Below are positions 48,904 to 60,799 of a DNA stretch of 64,000 nucleotides, one piece after another. The notes beneath the pieces were generated by a model that was not told where the DNA came from, ran no database searches, and saw nothing but the letters and a program-made list of their open reading frames with translations. Location: contig CAJQUW010007994.1 in the NCBI GenBank assembly GCA_907163375.1, positions 186,001 to 250,000 of the forward strand. The letters are read 5' to 3'. The number at the start of each line of letters is the position of its first letter. Position 1 is the stretch's first letter. This stretch comes from Prostheceraeus crozeri (taxonomy: Eukaryota > Platyhelminthes > Polycladida > Euryleptidae). Position numbers and translations under genes: made by a program.

Positions 48904-49054
48904 ATTTAGTTATTACAATCATATACCATATGCATTCCATCAACTTATAAATTTTCATAAAAGGATTTACACATAAGGTTCATTGCAATCATATACCATA
49001 TGCATTCTATCTGCATAATAATCAACTTATAAATTTTCATAAAATGATTTACAC
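48904..49054. repeat. Two-copy tandem repeat in the LTR element's 3' untranslated part
   Basis: CAATCATATACCATATGCAT and AACTTATAAATTTTCATAAA each occur twice, in two units of about 70-80 bp, between the integrase region and the 3' LTR. It is probably a local duplication carried by the element. Confidence 0.75.
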
Positions 49055-52000
49055 TTTAAAATTTGAGAACTCTTTACTTAGTTATAAAGTCTTATAAATA
49101 TGATGGTCGTTTCCTTGCTCTGGACGACCTACGTGTAATGTTTGGTTGTACAGAATCCCTTCTAAAACTGGGAATGACTTCAATTTTGGCATTATCATTT
49201 ACCGGTACAATTTGAGAACTCGTTCCTACTGGAAAAACAAAATCATGAAAGTCCACATTAGGTGTTTCCACCTTCGTCTTAATGTTTCTAACATTAATGG
49301 TAAACCCGTCTTCCATTTTGAAGGAATACACTCCCACTTGTGAAATCAGCTTCCTTGTTTTTCCTTGCTTCGTCAGCACATAGTCACCCACAGAATACGT
49401 AACTTTGTACCTAGGTCATCTTCGATCATTTGCATATGCTGCGCTCCTTTCACTACTATTTCGTAAGCTAAGTCCTGCGTCAGTCACTATGTCTTCACTT
49501 TCTGTTATAACATTAAGGTTAGTCTTCATACCATAGCTCAAAATAAGATTACTAGGTGAACAGTCAGTTGAGGAATGCTTAATTGCATTGTAATTTTGCA
49601 CATATGTATCCAAAGATTGCTGTAAACTATCACAATTCGCAAAGTTCGTATTATCAATTAACTTGGCAATATTCTTGTTAAAGCGTTCTACAATGCCATT
49701 ACTCTGTGGATTATACACTGGAGAGCGTCGATGAATAATACCACGGCCACGTAAAAATTGTTGAAAGTCATGTGACACAAACTGTGGACCGTTGTCACTA
49801 GTGAGCACAGTGCAATTACCAAATAAAGCAAAAACATTGCTCAAAAACTGAACCACTACCTTTGATGTAATTGTGTTGAAAACACGAGTTGTCACAAATT
49901 TAGAGTAACAATCGATCAATACCAAAATGTACAATGGTCGGTTTGAAAAATCGTACACCGGACCTTTAATGTCAATAGCGAGTTGGTACCATGACTTGTT
50001 TACATAGTTTGGAACTTGCACCGGAGAATCACGTGCAGCTTCATAGCAACAACCGCAAGAACGTAACTTTTGTTCAACACTTTGATTGAGGTATGGCCAC
50101 CAGAAAATCTCTCGAATACGAGACTTGCACTTTGAAGTACCTAGATGACCTTCATGAGCAAAGTCTACGATTCGATCTCGAAGCAAAGAAGGAGCTATGA
50201 ATTTTTCATTTCGAAAAAGAACACCATTAATACAAGAAAGTTCATGTCTTATATTCAAAAAATCACGAGCTATTTCCGGAACTCTAGAAGCCCGGTTAGG
50301 CCAGCCATTTTTCATCAGTCTGCATACGGCTTGCAGGACCTCGTCATTATCGGCATTCTCTTTTATTTCATCATAAGAAACCGGAGTACAGTATTAATTT
50401 CACTCTGTAAGTCAACAGCAAACAGTTCTAAGTGAGAATCATTCGTCATGTAAGGCACTCTCGACAACGCATCAGCAACAGTATTGCTTTTTCTTGGAAT
50501 ATATTCAACGGTATAATTATAGCACATCAGTCGTGTTGCCCATCGTATAACTCGACATGGAACAGATCCACCTTCAATACCGTTACAAAGCAACTCTCAA
50601 ACATTGATGGTCAGTTCTAATGGTAAAATGACGACCGTGCAGATATTGGTGGAGTCGTTCCACTCCCCAAAGAACAGCTAAAAATTATTTTTCTGTTGCG
50701 GAGTAAGCCTTTTCGTTATCAGATAGTTTTCTACTAAGGAAGAAAAACGGGATTCTCAACTCCACTGTTGTCTTTCTGTGACAAAACAGCTGAAATACCG
50801 TAACCGGACGCGTCAGTGGTCAAATATATCAATGTAGTCGGGTCGCAGTCCAAGAAAGCTAATGGAACATAGTTCTGTAAGGCCAGTTTAATTTTCTCAA
50901 GCTCCCTTTTATGAACATCAGACCAGTTAAAAGGTACATTATCTCTCAGTAAATCATAGAGGTTCGTTGACAGCATTGCCGCATTAGGAATAAAACTCCT
51001 ATAAAAATTCACTAAACCCATGAAGGCTCTGAGCGACTGCTTATCATGAGGTGTGGCAGCCTGTGAAATAGCTTCTAGAGTTTTCGGCAAGGGTGAAATA
51101 CCTTGTGGTCCTAGCATACGTCCTAAAAACGGAATTGAAGTTTGGCGATACTGGCACTTATCAGTGTTCGAAGTAATATCGAATTTCTCAAGTTTACCTA
51201 ATGTCTGTTCAAGACTCCTATCGTGGTATTCTAAATTTGAGCCAAACACGAGAATATCGTCAAGGTAGCTGACAGCATTTGGACAGTCACGCAATATTGA
51301 ATAGATCACTTTCATATATGCTGAAGGCGCATTTGCCAACCCAAAAGGAAGTCTTTTATACCTAAACTGGCCAACATGAGACGTAAAAGCTGTTAAATTG
51401 CGTGAGTCTTCCCGTATGATCAGTTGATGATACGCTGAACGTAAATCCAGTTTAGAAAAAATCCTAGCTCCAGAGAGTCTGGTAAAAATTTCTTCCGCTG
51501 TCGGTAAAGGATGCTGGTCAACTACGATGTGTTTGTTTATCTTTTTATAGTCAACGCAAAGACGAATACCATCTCCTTTAGGTACTATCGCAATGGGTGA
51601 CAGGTAGGGGGAAGAGTCGATTTCTTCGATGATATCGTTTTTCAGGAGCTTCGCTTTTTCGTTCTCGATAGCAGACTCTAGTGCAAAAGGTACTCTCCTA
51701 GCTTTCTGTATCAATGTAGAGGGTGCATCACTTTTTAGTTGTATGAAAAATTGAAAACCTTTCATTTCAGGTAACGTCGTTGACTTTTTATCAAAAATAG
51801 TTACAGGATCATGAGAATTGACAATAGTACGTTCAATAGAATTGGTGACTAGCCTATTAAGTTGGCCTGAAACCACAATCTGAAGTTTCGAAATGGCGTT
51901 TACACATAATTGATACATCATTGTCACATACAAGAAAATCCAGTGTAGATCTTCTGTCTTTAAAAGTCACGCAAAATTCCTGAAACATGAATTTCTGATT

Positions 52001-53172
52001 TATCATAGTTGGTCAAAGTTGCATTCATAAAAGGTATGATATCTCTTTCAAAATATCCCTATAAATATCAGAAGGTAAAATGCAAACATCAGAACCTGTA
52101 TCTACCAAAAAGGTATGAGAAAATTCATTACCTGTATCAGAAACAACATGCAAATTCACATGCGGCTTAGAAACTGTTTTTTTGAAAAATATTCACTTTC
52201 TAATGAAAAATTCGTCATATGAACATTTAAGTTCCTAGGTCGCTCATTAGTCGACTTGCCGGAATGAGTAGATTTTGCATGACAAACCGATGAAAAATGG
52301 GCAACTTTCCTACAATGATTGCAAGTAGCATTTTTGGCAGGGCATTTACTATCAGAAGCTAAATGATCAAAAGAACCGCATCTAAAACATTTGATAGTCG
52401 ATTCTGACTTTTTGTCATTCCTCCTATGCTTAGTTAGGCCTACAGAGGTTGTCTTTGGACAACGACTGACAACAGCTGCAGAAAATGATTGATTCAAATT
52501 CAGCTTTGCAGAGTTCAAAGAATTGCATATCTGAACGCATTCAGATAAAGTAGAAGGACGTCGAATTCTCAATTCAGTACTTATAGACTTAGGAATAGTG
52601 CTAAGAAATTTTGAAATCAGAATTTCCTCATGAATATTCTCTCTAGAAAAATTTTTTCATAAAGGAGTTGCAAACGTGATGCGAACTCATCATAGCAACC
52701 GCTAAAGGCAACATTCCAGAAGTCAAGTCTGCTCAGAAATTTATCCTGAGTTGAATATCGTTCAGTGAGAAATGAAACGATTTGATCATAATCATCAATA
52801 CTAGAAAAAGTAGTTACGACTGACTCAAAGATTGACAGTTCCAAATTAGTCAACAGAAAATTGACTTTATCCGTATCAGGTACGTGAGCTAATTTTAATA
52901 AAAGTTCAAATTTCTTTAGCCATATAGTAAAATCGACTTGTCTGGAGTAAGGTTCAATTCTGACAGAACTTGAACTTGTAGGCACATTCGAACTTGTGCT
53001 TGATGAGCTAGTTGACATTTTCAATGAATGAATAGATAATTACGTACAATTTAGATGATCTATACTGAATGTAATACTTATCGCAAACTTTTCCGTGTAA
53101 TCCAATCAATTATTCAGAAAATCCATTTCATGTAAATTCAATAATGTAAGATTCGTTTCCTCTCGTCGCCAA

Positions 53173-53423
53173 TGTAATGTTCTAACTTGTTATACCATTC
53201 ATAATAATGTTTAAATGAGAGCAAGATCCATCAAGATAATTAATGTATTGTGTAAGATAAAGTACATAACCAGACAAGACCGGGAAAAGGTAGTTCAAAT
53301 TCTAATTCCGCGGTCCTATACAAATATAAGTTTCAAAATCACCATGAAGAAATTTTAAAGGGAATTTAATTGATGAGTTTAAACAAATTTACTTTTAATA
53401 AAATTAACATGTAGGATATTACA
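53173..53423 (-). repeat. 5' LTR of the Ty3/Gypsy element
   Basis: 251 bp, starting TGTAATATCC and ending ...CATTACA when read in element orientation. It is about 29 bp longer than its partner at 48459-48680. Confidence 0.92.
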
Positions 53424-53428
53424 CCGAT

Positions 53429-54340
53429 CTTGCGGAAAATCCTTACAAATTTGTCGTAAAAACCTGATCATGCCTGCCGCTCCTAAGAAGATCGACTTTT
53501 CCTTGATTCGTAAATCTCGATGCGCCTCGTTGGGCATTGTCGTTAGTCATATTGAGCAATTTCCAGCTCAAGTAATGTTTTAAAAGCTGAACGGAATCAA
53601 ACTCAAACAAATTACTCAGAAACGCATTACCTGATACCGTAAATCGATGTTGAATGAGTTTTTGATGAAGTTACAGACTAAAAAATGGAGTTGTGTGAGT
53701 GGGGGTAAGATGTACTTCCCTGTACAGGGAGTAGAACGGTTCCGCGTATCCGCACATTTGGTGATGGAAATTATCATTCTCGTATTTCATGCAAACATGG
53801 AACAAAAAAATATAGGGTAGGCCTATCCGAAAATTATTAGGTGTCAATAAAAAACGAATGATGAAACGACTTCCTGGAGTCATGGCATCCTGTCAATAGT
53901 AGACTATATCTACAGCTCAACCAAGAAGAAATTTTATCAGTTTCATATATAGATTTCAGTTTCAGATAATTTTTTCTATTATTTGGATTTTGACGACTGT
54001 AGGTTGTTTAGGCAACTTGCGAAAGTTTCAACATCAAAATATGTAAAATTTTGAAAAATCTCAGATTATGTTAAAATGCATCCGAGCCCAGATTAGAAAC
54101 CACATGTACATTTTAAGGAACAACGCGAACTGCTTCTCTTCTGCATGTACCTGAAATGTTTTCACTGATGCGCAAGTATAGAAACATCCGCAATATTGCT
54201 AGCTGTGTGTGAATGTACTTTTAAAGTTTTGAAATTGAAAATCGCATTTGAGTTTTCACTTTTTCTATTGAGGAACTCGTACTTTAGAAAATTACTTAAC
54301 CTTAATTAGATCATAAAACATCGATGAATATCAGTAGCAT
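53429..54340. other. Stretch right of the LTR element, no gene recognised
   Basis: A short plus-strand frame starting MPAAPKKIDFSLIRKSRC (near 53472) is locally GC-richer but ends after 38 codons and matches nothing I know. The rest is AT-rich. Confidence 0.3.
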
Positions 54341-54349
54341 GAAAAGTGG

Positions 54350-54770
54350 ATATTTGGGATTGCCGCGGATTTTGAAGCCAAGCGTTCTACTCCCTGCCTG
54401 TGGTGAAAATTGTGGGGTTTTGCTGTCTGAGAGATGGGTGATGTTCGTAGGAGATGAAGAGTGTTGTGTTAGCAGTTTGCCTTGTTTAAATGTGGTTTTG
54501 CATGTGGCGTGAAGTGTCCAGCAATGGTGAGGACGTTTGTTTCATCATGTAGATGCTGTATATGTGTCGCGTATGCATCCTGTGACGATCCCTAGCGCTT
54601 TGTCCTATAGACCTTGCAGTTTGTCGATGCTTGTTTGTTTGATGATTGATGACCAGACTGTGATTGTATATTCCAAGAGGTGACTTATGATGGCCTTGAT
54701 GTGGTAGCCACGGTACGCTCTTACTTGTGGAATCTCCGATAGGCAGATTCTACTCGACAATTTCGATCAC
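54350..54770 (-). mobile_element. Decayed non-LTR retrotransposon fragment (Jockey-like RT end)
   Basis: On the minus strand it reads YHIKAIISHLLEYTITVWSS, IIKQTSIDKLQGL, a stop, DKALGIVTGCIRDTYTAST, then DETNVLTIAGHFTPHAKPHL in another frame. This is the familiar end of Jockey/I-type LINE reverse transcriptases (PLLEYA..W...I, LQ..Q.KALRI.TG). Several stops and frame changes show an old insertion. Confidence 0.65.
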
Positions 54771-55165
54771 TTTCACCCGCATTCCGATATTTATCGATGT
54801 CTGACTTTTCCACCTGACACTGAAGCATCACTCCTCAGCGCTCCAGAATGATTAACTTAATGAATTTTGTCATTTTGCATCATCATTCTTGACATCCATC
54901 TTCTTCATTCATGAGATCTTATCTTCATTCTATCTGAAATTATTTTGATAACAAATAATTGATAATACGATTTGTGAAATGATGATGGTTTAGGCTTGGA
55001 TCATTTAGTGCGCTGATGGATATTTACAAATGAAATCAATTATTTTCCTTATAATGGGCATTTTGTGATGGATGTGTCGCACACTGCTACACGCTTCAGC
55101 AATTTAACAGAAAGAAGACTGGATTTTTTTCTTAAATTCAAATCTGATTATCTGAAGATGTCTTG

Positions 55166-55880
55166 CATTCAACTTCGTGTTTAGATGCCTCATTGATGTT
55201 GGCTATGGAAATCAATCGGCCATTCTCTCATTACACTCTCTCTTCTCATATGCTTCCAAGTTACTTTGTTATGTGAAATACTTAGACATACAAGCAAATA
55301 AATTATTATCTCCCTTAAAATCAACAACATCAGTACATTTTAATGTACATGACCTTCCTGAATTTCCAAACTCAAGTAGTAATGTAGGCCCATGCAGTTG
55401 ATGTCACCCTCCAGAATTTAGGGGCATTATAAAACTACCTCCACCTTCAAATCGTATGTGAATGATTACTCTCAGAAGATTTCTACTTCTTTTCTGAAGA
55501 AAACAGAATTTGTTGATTCGTTTCTAATGTCTGGAGTAATTCCTCCTTTATCTGTCTTCATTAATAGTCCTGTTTTTGATCATATTGTTTCAAAATTTTG
55601 GGCGCTACATTTTCATCGGATTTGAGTTGTAATGATCATTATCTCTTTATGTATAAATCGTCGTGCCCTTATTGGAAATCGAACAAAAATTTCATTGTCT
55701 TTTTTGGCAAGCCTACCTAAACCTTGTCTACTCCCACATGATGCATTGTTGGCCCATCATTTGCAATCTACCACAAAGACATTTTATGAAACTCGTACAA
55801 CTTCATCGTCTTGTGACTGAATGGGCCAACAAAGGTCATCTGCCAAGCCTACGTACTAGATTAGATCTTACATGCAAATA
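55166..55880 (+). other. Open region in shifting frames, possible exons or pseudogene
   Basis: Three consecutive open stretches on the plus strand. 55177-55401 (CLIDVGYGNQSAILSLHSLF...) follows an acceptor-like TTCGTGTTTAG. 55422-55820 is one frame with a single TGA (GHYKTTSTFKSYVNDYSQKI...). 55663-55881 overlaps in another frame. I recognise no domain. It may be upstream exons of the gene at 56164-56440, or a decayed pseudogene; splice phases could not be made to agree. Confidence 0.25.
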
Positions 55881-56163
55881 AATTCATCAGGAAAGCTGGT
55901 GACAACGTTGATAATCAACCTCAGTCTGAAATAGTTATGGTCAGGAACAATTTCCATTTAAGACATTGCCGCTCACTTCCTTGTTGTAAAAAGCAAAATT
56001 CCTGCAAATTTCCTGAGTAGAGCGAAAATTTTATTCCAAATCTTTAGTGGAATTTTCATCGATAATTTTTTTATGTCTAGTTGTATGTCTACATCGTCAC
56101 GCCCGATCTTTGTATTGATGGAAATAATGCATTATTATAATTAGATATCAATTTACTTTGCAG

Positions 56164-56440
56164 ACTACACAAGAAATGAATGATCCTGGATCAAACACAA
56201 CATCCATTCCTAGCATAATACCTCCTCATTTTTGCATACGAATATTGTACAGAGAAGTTTCTGATGGAACTCCGTAAGTTGTAAATGAATTGTTTTATTA
56301 TTCTATATTTTGCAAAGGCTGTGTAAAATGTGTAATTTTTGAAATGAATGATGTCAACATGAATATGCGATTGAATTTCTCTTTTAGGTTTAATCTCTTG
56401 AGACCCGATGAAGTGCAGTGCACGTCATGCGGGCACTTGC
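56164..56440 (+). CDS. Two candidate exons of an unidentified host gene
   Basis: Exon a (56164-56273, 110 nt) lies between acceptor ATTTACTTTGCAG and a strong donor GTAAGT, and reads TTQEMNDPGSNTTSIPSIIP then PHFCIRILYREVSDGTP. Exon b (56388-56440, 53 nt) lies between acceptor TTTCTCTTTTAG and donor GTATGT, and reads FNLLRPDEVQCTSCGHL. The phases match across the 114-bp intron (2 then 1). The CTSCG pair in exon b could be half of a zinc site. I do not recognise the protein. No partner exon is certain: the region at 55.2-55.9 kb and the frame at 60674-60791 are candidates. Strand is opposite to the MIC60-like gene. Confidence 0.5.
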
Positions 56441-56492
56441 GTATGTGCATGACTAAGAGCTGGCAACACCGCTTTGACTATTCATCACTTGC

Positions 56493-56760
56493 CAGGGTGT
56501 CCGCGGGTCTGGAAAGACTGGAAAATAGGGTGGTCTGGAAAAAGTCTGGAAAACTACTATTTTTTAGAAAATGTCTGGAAAGCCTGTGAAGTCTGGAAAA
56601 TATTGGATAAATAAGTCTGGAAGTATTGAAGCTTCACTCACAGTATTACAATCGCATTCTGTGAGTTCATTGCTGCAAGCATGGTGACTGCGGTCAGTAT
56701 ACGAGTATGTCAGTAAATTTTTGTGTTTATCAGTATAATTTCAAAAGCTAGATTCTTTTC
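56493..56760 (+). repeat. hAT-like repeat with GTCTGGAAA units
   Basis: Starts CAGGGTGTCCGCGGGTCTGG, typical of a hAT terminus, followed by about eight imperfect copies of GTCTGGAAA up to about 56625. The segment 56622-56670 (CAATCGCATTCTGTGAGTTC) is present in reverse orientation at about 62800-62855. The other terminus was not found. It follows exon b of the unidentified gene and would be intronic. Confidence 0.5.
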
Positions 56761-57201
56761 AAAAGAAATCTTGTACTTTTTTCTGAATTCTTTATTTCAG
56801 TATTTTGAGTGAATTTCTTTCATGCATTCAGGGAAGAGAATCTTCCAGATTTATTCGGAATTCCGGATTTTTTGACGGCTATCTGGGTCATTTCTGATAT
56901 TTGCCAGGAAATGCAATGAAAAAATAGGAGGGGTAAGGGAGTAGGAGTTAAGGTATGTGGGCCCCTAAGATGGAATGACATCTTCATGAAGTAACGCATG
57001 TTCCCGTCTTAAGACAAAACATCTTCAGGATGCGTTGCTGAAGACCCCTCTGATTACAATTGATATTATCCGCAAGTCCCCCTCTAACCACTCATGGGCC
57101 CCACTGGCAACCCAGGGGCCCCTCTCTGAGGGTTCATGGACCTTTTTTGAAGATGTTGCACCTTTTTGACTAGACTATACATTGTTTGTGTTGTATACCC
57201 G

Positions 57202-60200
57202 CAGGGGTGGCGCTACGGGGGGTCCTGGGGGGGCACATGCCCCCCCCAAGAAAATTATTGGACCCCCCATCGGCAGGGCCACTGTCGGCACCCGGATTAA
57301 ATTTTGTCGGCAGTCGGCCTCCAGCACCTATATTTTACATTACAATAATAGAGAGTACAGTTACGAATCGTTACATTAGATATTGACTTGGATTGCTAGC
57401 CAAGTCAGCAACATTACTGCAAGCATTTTTGTTTACAACGTTATCTCTTTATCCTGTTGAGCGGTATCAAGATTGTATAGGGAAGAGATTTTCTCTGTGT
57501 CGAGTTTTTGGTTATTTGATAATTATTGACACGTGCACAACTATAATAGATGATCATTAAACACAAGATAAAAGTTTGTTATCGTCTTGTTAAGGTTCGG
57601 TATCACGTTTCTGAGATCTTATTCTGAGACATTACTTTAATGAATAATTAGAGCAGCTGACAATATGAAGGAGCAATTGTCATTTTTGATGATTTTGCCG
57701 TGTTCAGAATATACGAGCGTATTTTATCTGATAGATTTGCTACCTATTAACATGTAGCATTACAACTGATTTCTCAGTGGATTTTTTGAATGATGATGAG
57801 ATAGGATAATAGATAAGCGATTTTCGACTAGAGATTTCCACCTGCTAATACAATCAATCAACAGATCGTCTATCTTGAGAGACAAGGAGCTAATTCAGAT
57901 TTCGGTAGTGGTGTGATCGATCAAATTTTGCGCGAGCGTAGCGATCGTGCGTAGACCATATCGTGCGATGATCTTGCTATTTTGCCAATGAGATGGTCCA
58001 AATATGCTACAGTCACGTGATTTGCTTTCATTTGGATGTTTAAAGGAAAACGAAACGCCACATCTGCACCATTTCTGAAGTCGCACGACTGATTCAACAG
58101 TCAATAGAACGCCTGTTGTTCGCGTTGTCGAGTAGTTCAAACGGTAAGTCGATCTGCTACACAGAGTGTCAAATTATGAATTGATGCCTTACTTTCAAAG
58201 TCAGTGGTACAGTAAGGTATGGAGTAACCTCCTCAGCGGCTCTATTGCCTGGTCGCTGCGTCGTTTCTGGAAGCAGTTCCGACTAACTTCGACGTGTCGG
58301 CCGTCACTACTGGGACATCATCCCAGGTGGTTGACTTTGGCGAGAATGTGGAATTTTTCCGCTGAGTGAAGCAGTCGAAGGAAAAAATGGAGGCATAGAT
58401 GTACCACTGACTTGGCCATGAGAAGTAGGGACACCCCAGTGACGGCTGGCCACCACTTACAGTATGTTTTAATAGAAATTAAGATTTCCTCTCCTACTTC
58501 GTTTGAATGACCTGTCTGGGTGTAGTGTCGAAAGCAACAACTTTGACAATCTGAGAGGGACCGGCCTGAGAGTGGAGACGGAAGTTTAAAATTGCAATCG
58601 ATTCGACAGCAGCTTCAAACATGAGATCTTGGCAAGTCTCATCTTGGAAGTAGTTAAGATAGGCTTTAATAATTACAAATATACTTTGAAAGTACTCAAG
58701 AAAAATTTGCATCTTTTTGACTGAAAATCCCTTTTACTATTGCGAAATACAGAAGTCACATACATTCAGATATATAGTGTACATGCAGTGTAACCTACAG
58801 TATGGGTAGTCATATAACCATAGCATCTGTGTAGGCAAATAGTCTGCATCCCATGCAGTCAAATGGTCAGTCATACAAAATGCTTTGTAGTTAAGCGCAA
58901 GGTTGTAGTTCCTAAGTGATAGTCATAATAATGCAGTATACATAATTTTCTTGCAATTGGACATAAATGCACATTTAGTATGCCTATATCTAAATTTCAC
59001 TTTTTATATAGTAATCGAAATATTTCTAATTCAATTTGTAGGAGTCTAGATAATAAGGTTAAACTTTCTCCGGGTTCAACTTAGCCAGGCCAAGGAGTTA
59101 TGAAACAAATCAAGCAGATGGGCTTTGTGATGCTTGTGGTCTTGAAAAAGAACAAGCACTAGAAAAAGAATTAGAAAACAATCGAAATGTTTAAAAGACA
59201 GTAGTTATATCTTCGCTAGGATCCTCTTCCATTATTGATTTGCGCACACAAGTATTTTATCCGATAATTGATCTTTGCATGAACGAATTGAACCGATGAT
59301 TTAACAAGGAAAATAAGGTTATCATGAAAGGTATATCGGCACTAACCCCTGGAAGCAAAGCTTTTTTAAGGTAGGATATCATCCGACCCTTCGGAGAAAT
59401 TTACAATGCTCAACAAGACGATCTTGATATTGAGGTGAAAAGTATGATGCGATTACTATCAAGAAAAAAGGACGGCATTGATCATTGTCCTTAGTGTTAT
59501 TTTCTCTGTTTATGTATAAAATAGCTTCACGAATAGCAATTACTTTTGTAGACCTATCTCATTTCAGTTTTTGCTCTTATCTTTTGTAAATGTAGGCCCA
59601 ATACTGATTTAAAAGAAGTTATAACTTGCAAGCTCTATCCATTTGCTTTTGTACATAAATGATATTGTTTCTTGAAAATCGTGTCCTAACACGTTAGGAA
59701 AAGTACATGTGTACATCCCATGTCTTTCGAAGTTTTATGACATATGCATGGGGCAGTTCCTTGTCCTCACCATTTGTACATAATAAAAATTCTAATATTT
59801 TCTCTATATACCTTTTTCTCAAATTGAATTTGGAAAACAAATGCATAACGTTCCTACATAGGCTCTGATTATTTGAGTTACATGCATGCATTAGCATTAA
59901 ATCGATTGACATAGTTGACAGCTTTTATGGTGTAGTCGAGAACTCCTAGAAAATAGAGTGCATGATGAAGGTCATCATCACGCACGCTACATGAGTCAAA
60001 GCATCCTCGTATTTATACAACACGTAGCGTTTACCAGGCGGCGAAGATGCTTTCAGTTCATAGCTACTTATTTACGAATTTTAATTGTTCCCGCAAGAAG
60101 AAATTTAACAAAATGTTAACAAACAGGCATTTGTTTCAAAATTCTCAAAGTTGACATACATGCATCACGTAAGATTTTGAAAGAAAATCATAGATATACT

Positions 60201-60502
60201 CGCTATTAATAATCAAAGAAATCTCAGATATAGGAACACATTTTTGGTGACAGTTAACATGTAAATTGTCTGAAAGAAGAAATCGGACATATGTGTAGGT
60301 GCATAACAAAGACTGCATCGATTGCACAATTTTTTGTGTGTGCAAACATTGCACATTTACAACTCAATTGCACAATTGACATGTGTATGTATAGCCCACA
60401 AGTAGGCATAGCTGTTCATAAATTACAATAATTAGCCGGTATAGCCTGTCGGCACAACGCTTCCATGGACCCCCCAGCCCTAGGACCCTGGCGCCACCAC
60501 TG
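57202..60502 (+). mobile_element. hAT transposon, about 3.3 kb, decayed
   Basis: Bounded by a perfect 8-bp target-site duplication (TATACCCG at 57194-57201 and 60503-60510), the hAT hallmark. Ends are CAGGGGTGGCGCTACGGGGG and, from the right, CAGTGGTGGCGCCAGGGTCC, followed by long G/C homopolymers. A transposase remnant is found at 59237-59500. The identical duplications suggest a not very old insertion, yet the coding part is mostly unreadable. It sits between the plus-strand candidate exons at 56.4 and 60.7 kb. Confidence 0.85.
59237..59500 (+). pseudogene. hAT transposase remnant (ZMYM1/52-kDa-repressor-like C-terminal part)
   Basis: One frame reads DLRTQVFYPIIDLCMNELNR, stop, FNKENKVIMKGISALTPGSK, AFLR, stop, DIIRPFGEIYNAQQDDLDIE and VKSMMRLLSRKK. 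This is the pattern of the region before the dimerisation domain of hAT proteins annotated as zinc-finger MYM-type 1-like. Both stops are TGA/TAG replacing probable Arg or similar codons. The upstream catalytic part could not be read. Confidence 0.6.
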
Positions 60503-60673
60503 TATACCCGCTACGTGATTTATGTTTCCTTGGTGCGTTTTTTGGCTATTTAGTAGTTCCCCTACTCTATACCGAACATACTAAATAACCGGTCGCGTTA
60601 AAATTTCATGGCAAATTACTCGATTATTTTCTCCACATAAATCAAGTTTTTTAAATTGGAACGGCAGTTTCAG

Positions 60674-60791
60674 AATAACAGAGGATTGGTTAACCGATGC
60701 TTTAGACATGACGATAAAAGCTGACTGCGTGCCAATTAAAGACGATGTGTTGCAAAAAGTTCATAGCGATAGTTCTATTCTTGGAGAATGA
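60674..60791 (+). other. Candidate terminal exon, unrecognised
   Basis: After an acceptor-like GGCAGTTTCAG, a frame reads ITEDWLTDALDMTIKADCVP and IKDDVLQKVHSDSSILGE, then TGA at 60789-60791. The composition is protein-like and amphipathic. The phase (one base before the first codon) does not match the end of exon b at 56440 directly, so another exon would be needed if both belong to one gene. It starts about 170 bp right of the hAT element. I do not recognise it. Confidence 0.3.
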
Positions 60792-60799
60792 TGTCTGCT

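Larger units (their letters stand above)
48459..53423 (-). mobile_element. Ty3/Gypsy LTR retrotransposon (fossil, broken)
   Basis: An element of about 5 kb on the minus strand, flanked by the 5-bp target duplication CCGAT (48454-48458, 53424-53428). Parts in order from the 5' LTR: a primer-binding site starting TGGCGACGAG, gag with a CCHC knuckle (about 52.2-53.0 kb), a protease-like zone, reverse transcriptase (about 50.7-51.9 kb, YLDDILVF), RNase H (about 50.4-50.8 kb), and integrase with an HHCC finger and core (about 49.1-50.3 kb). A purine tract (GGGGAAAA) precedes the 3' LTR. Part order is that of Ty3/Gypsy; a Mag-like group is possible but not shown. LTRs are about 98-99% identical apart from one length difference, so it is young. 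It is broken in roughly four or five places. No envelope gene is seen. Confidence 0.9.

Noticed and set aside
53472-53590. Small gene starting MPAAPKKIDFSLIRKSRC
   Set aside because: It ends after 38 codons and has no splice donor of quality or known similarity.
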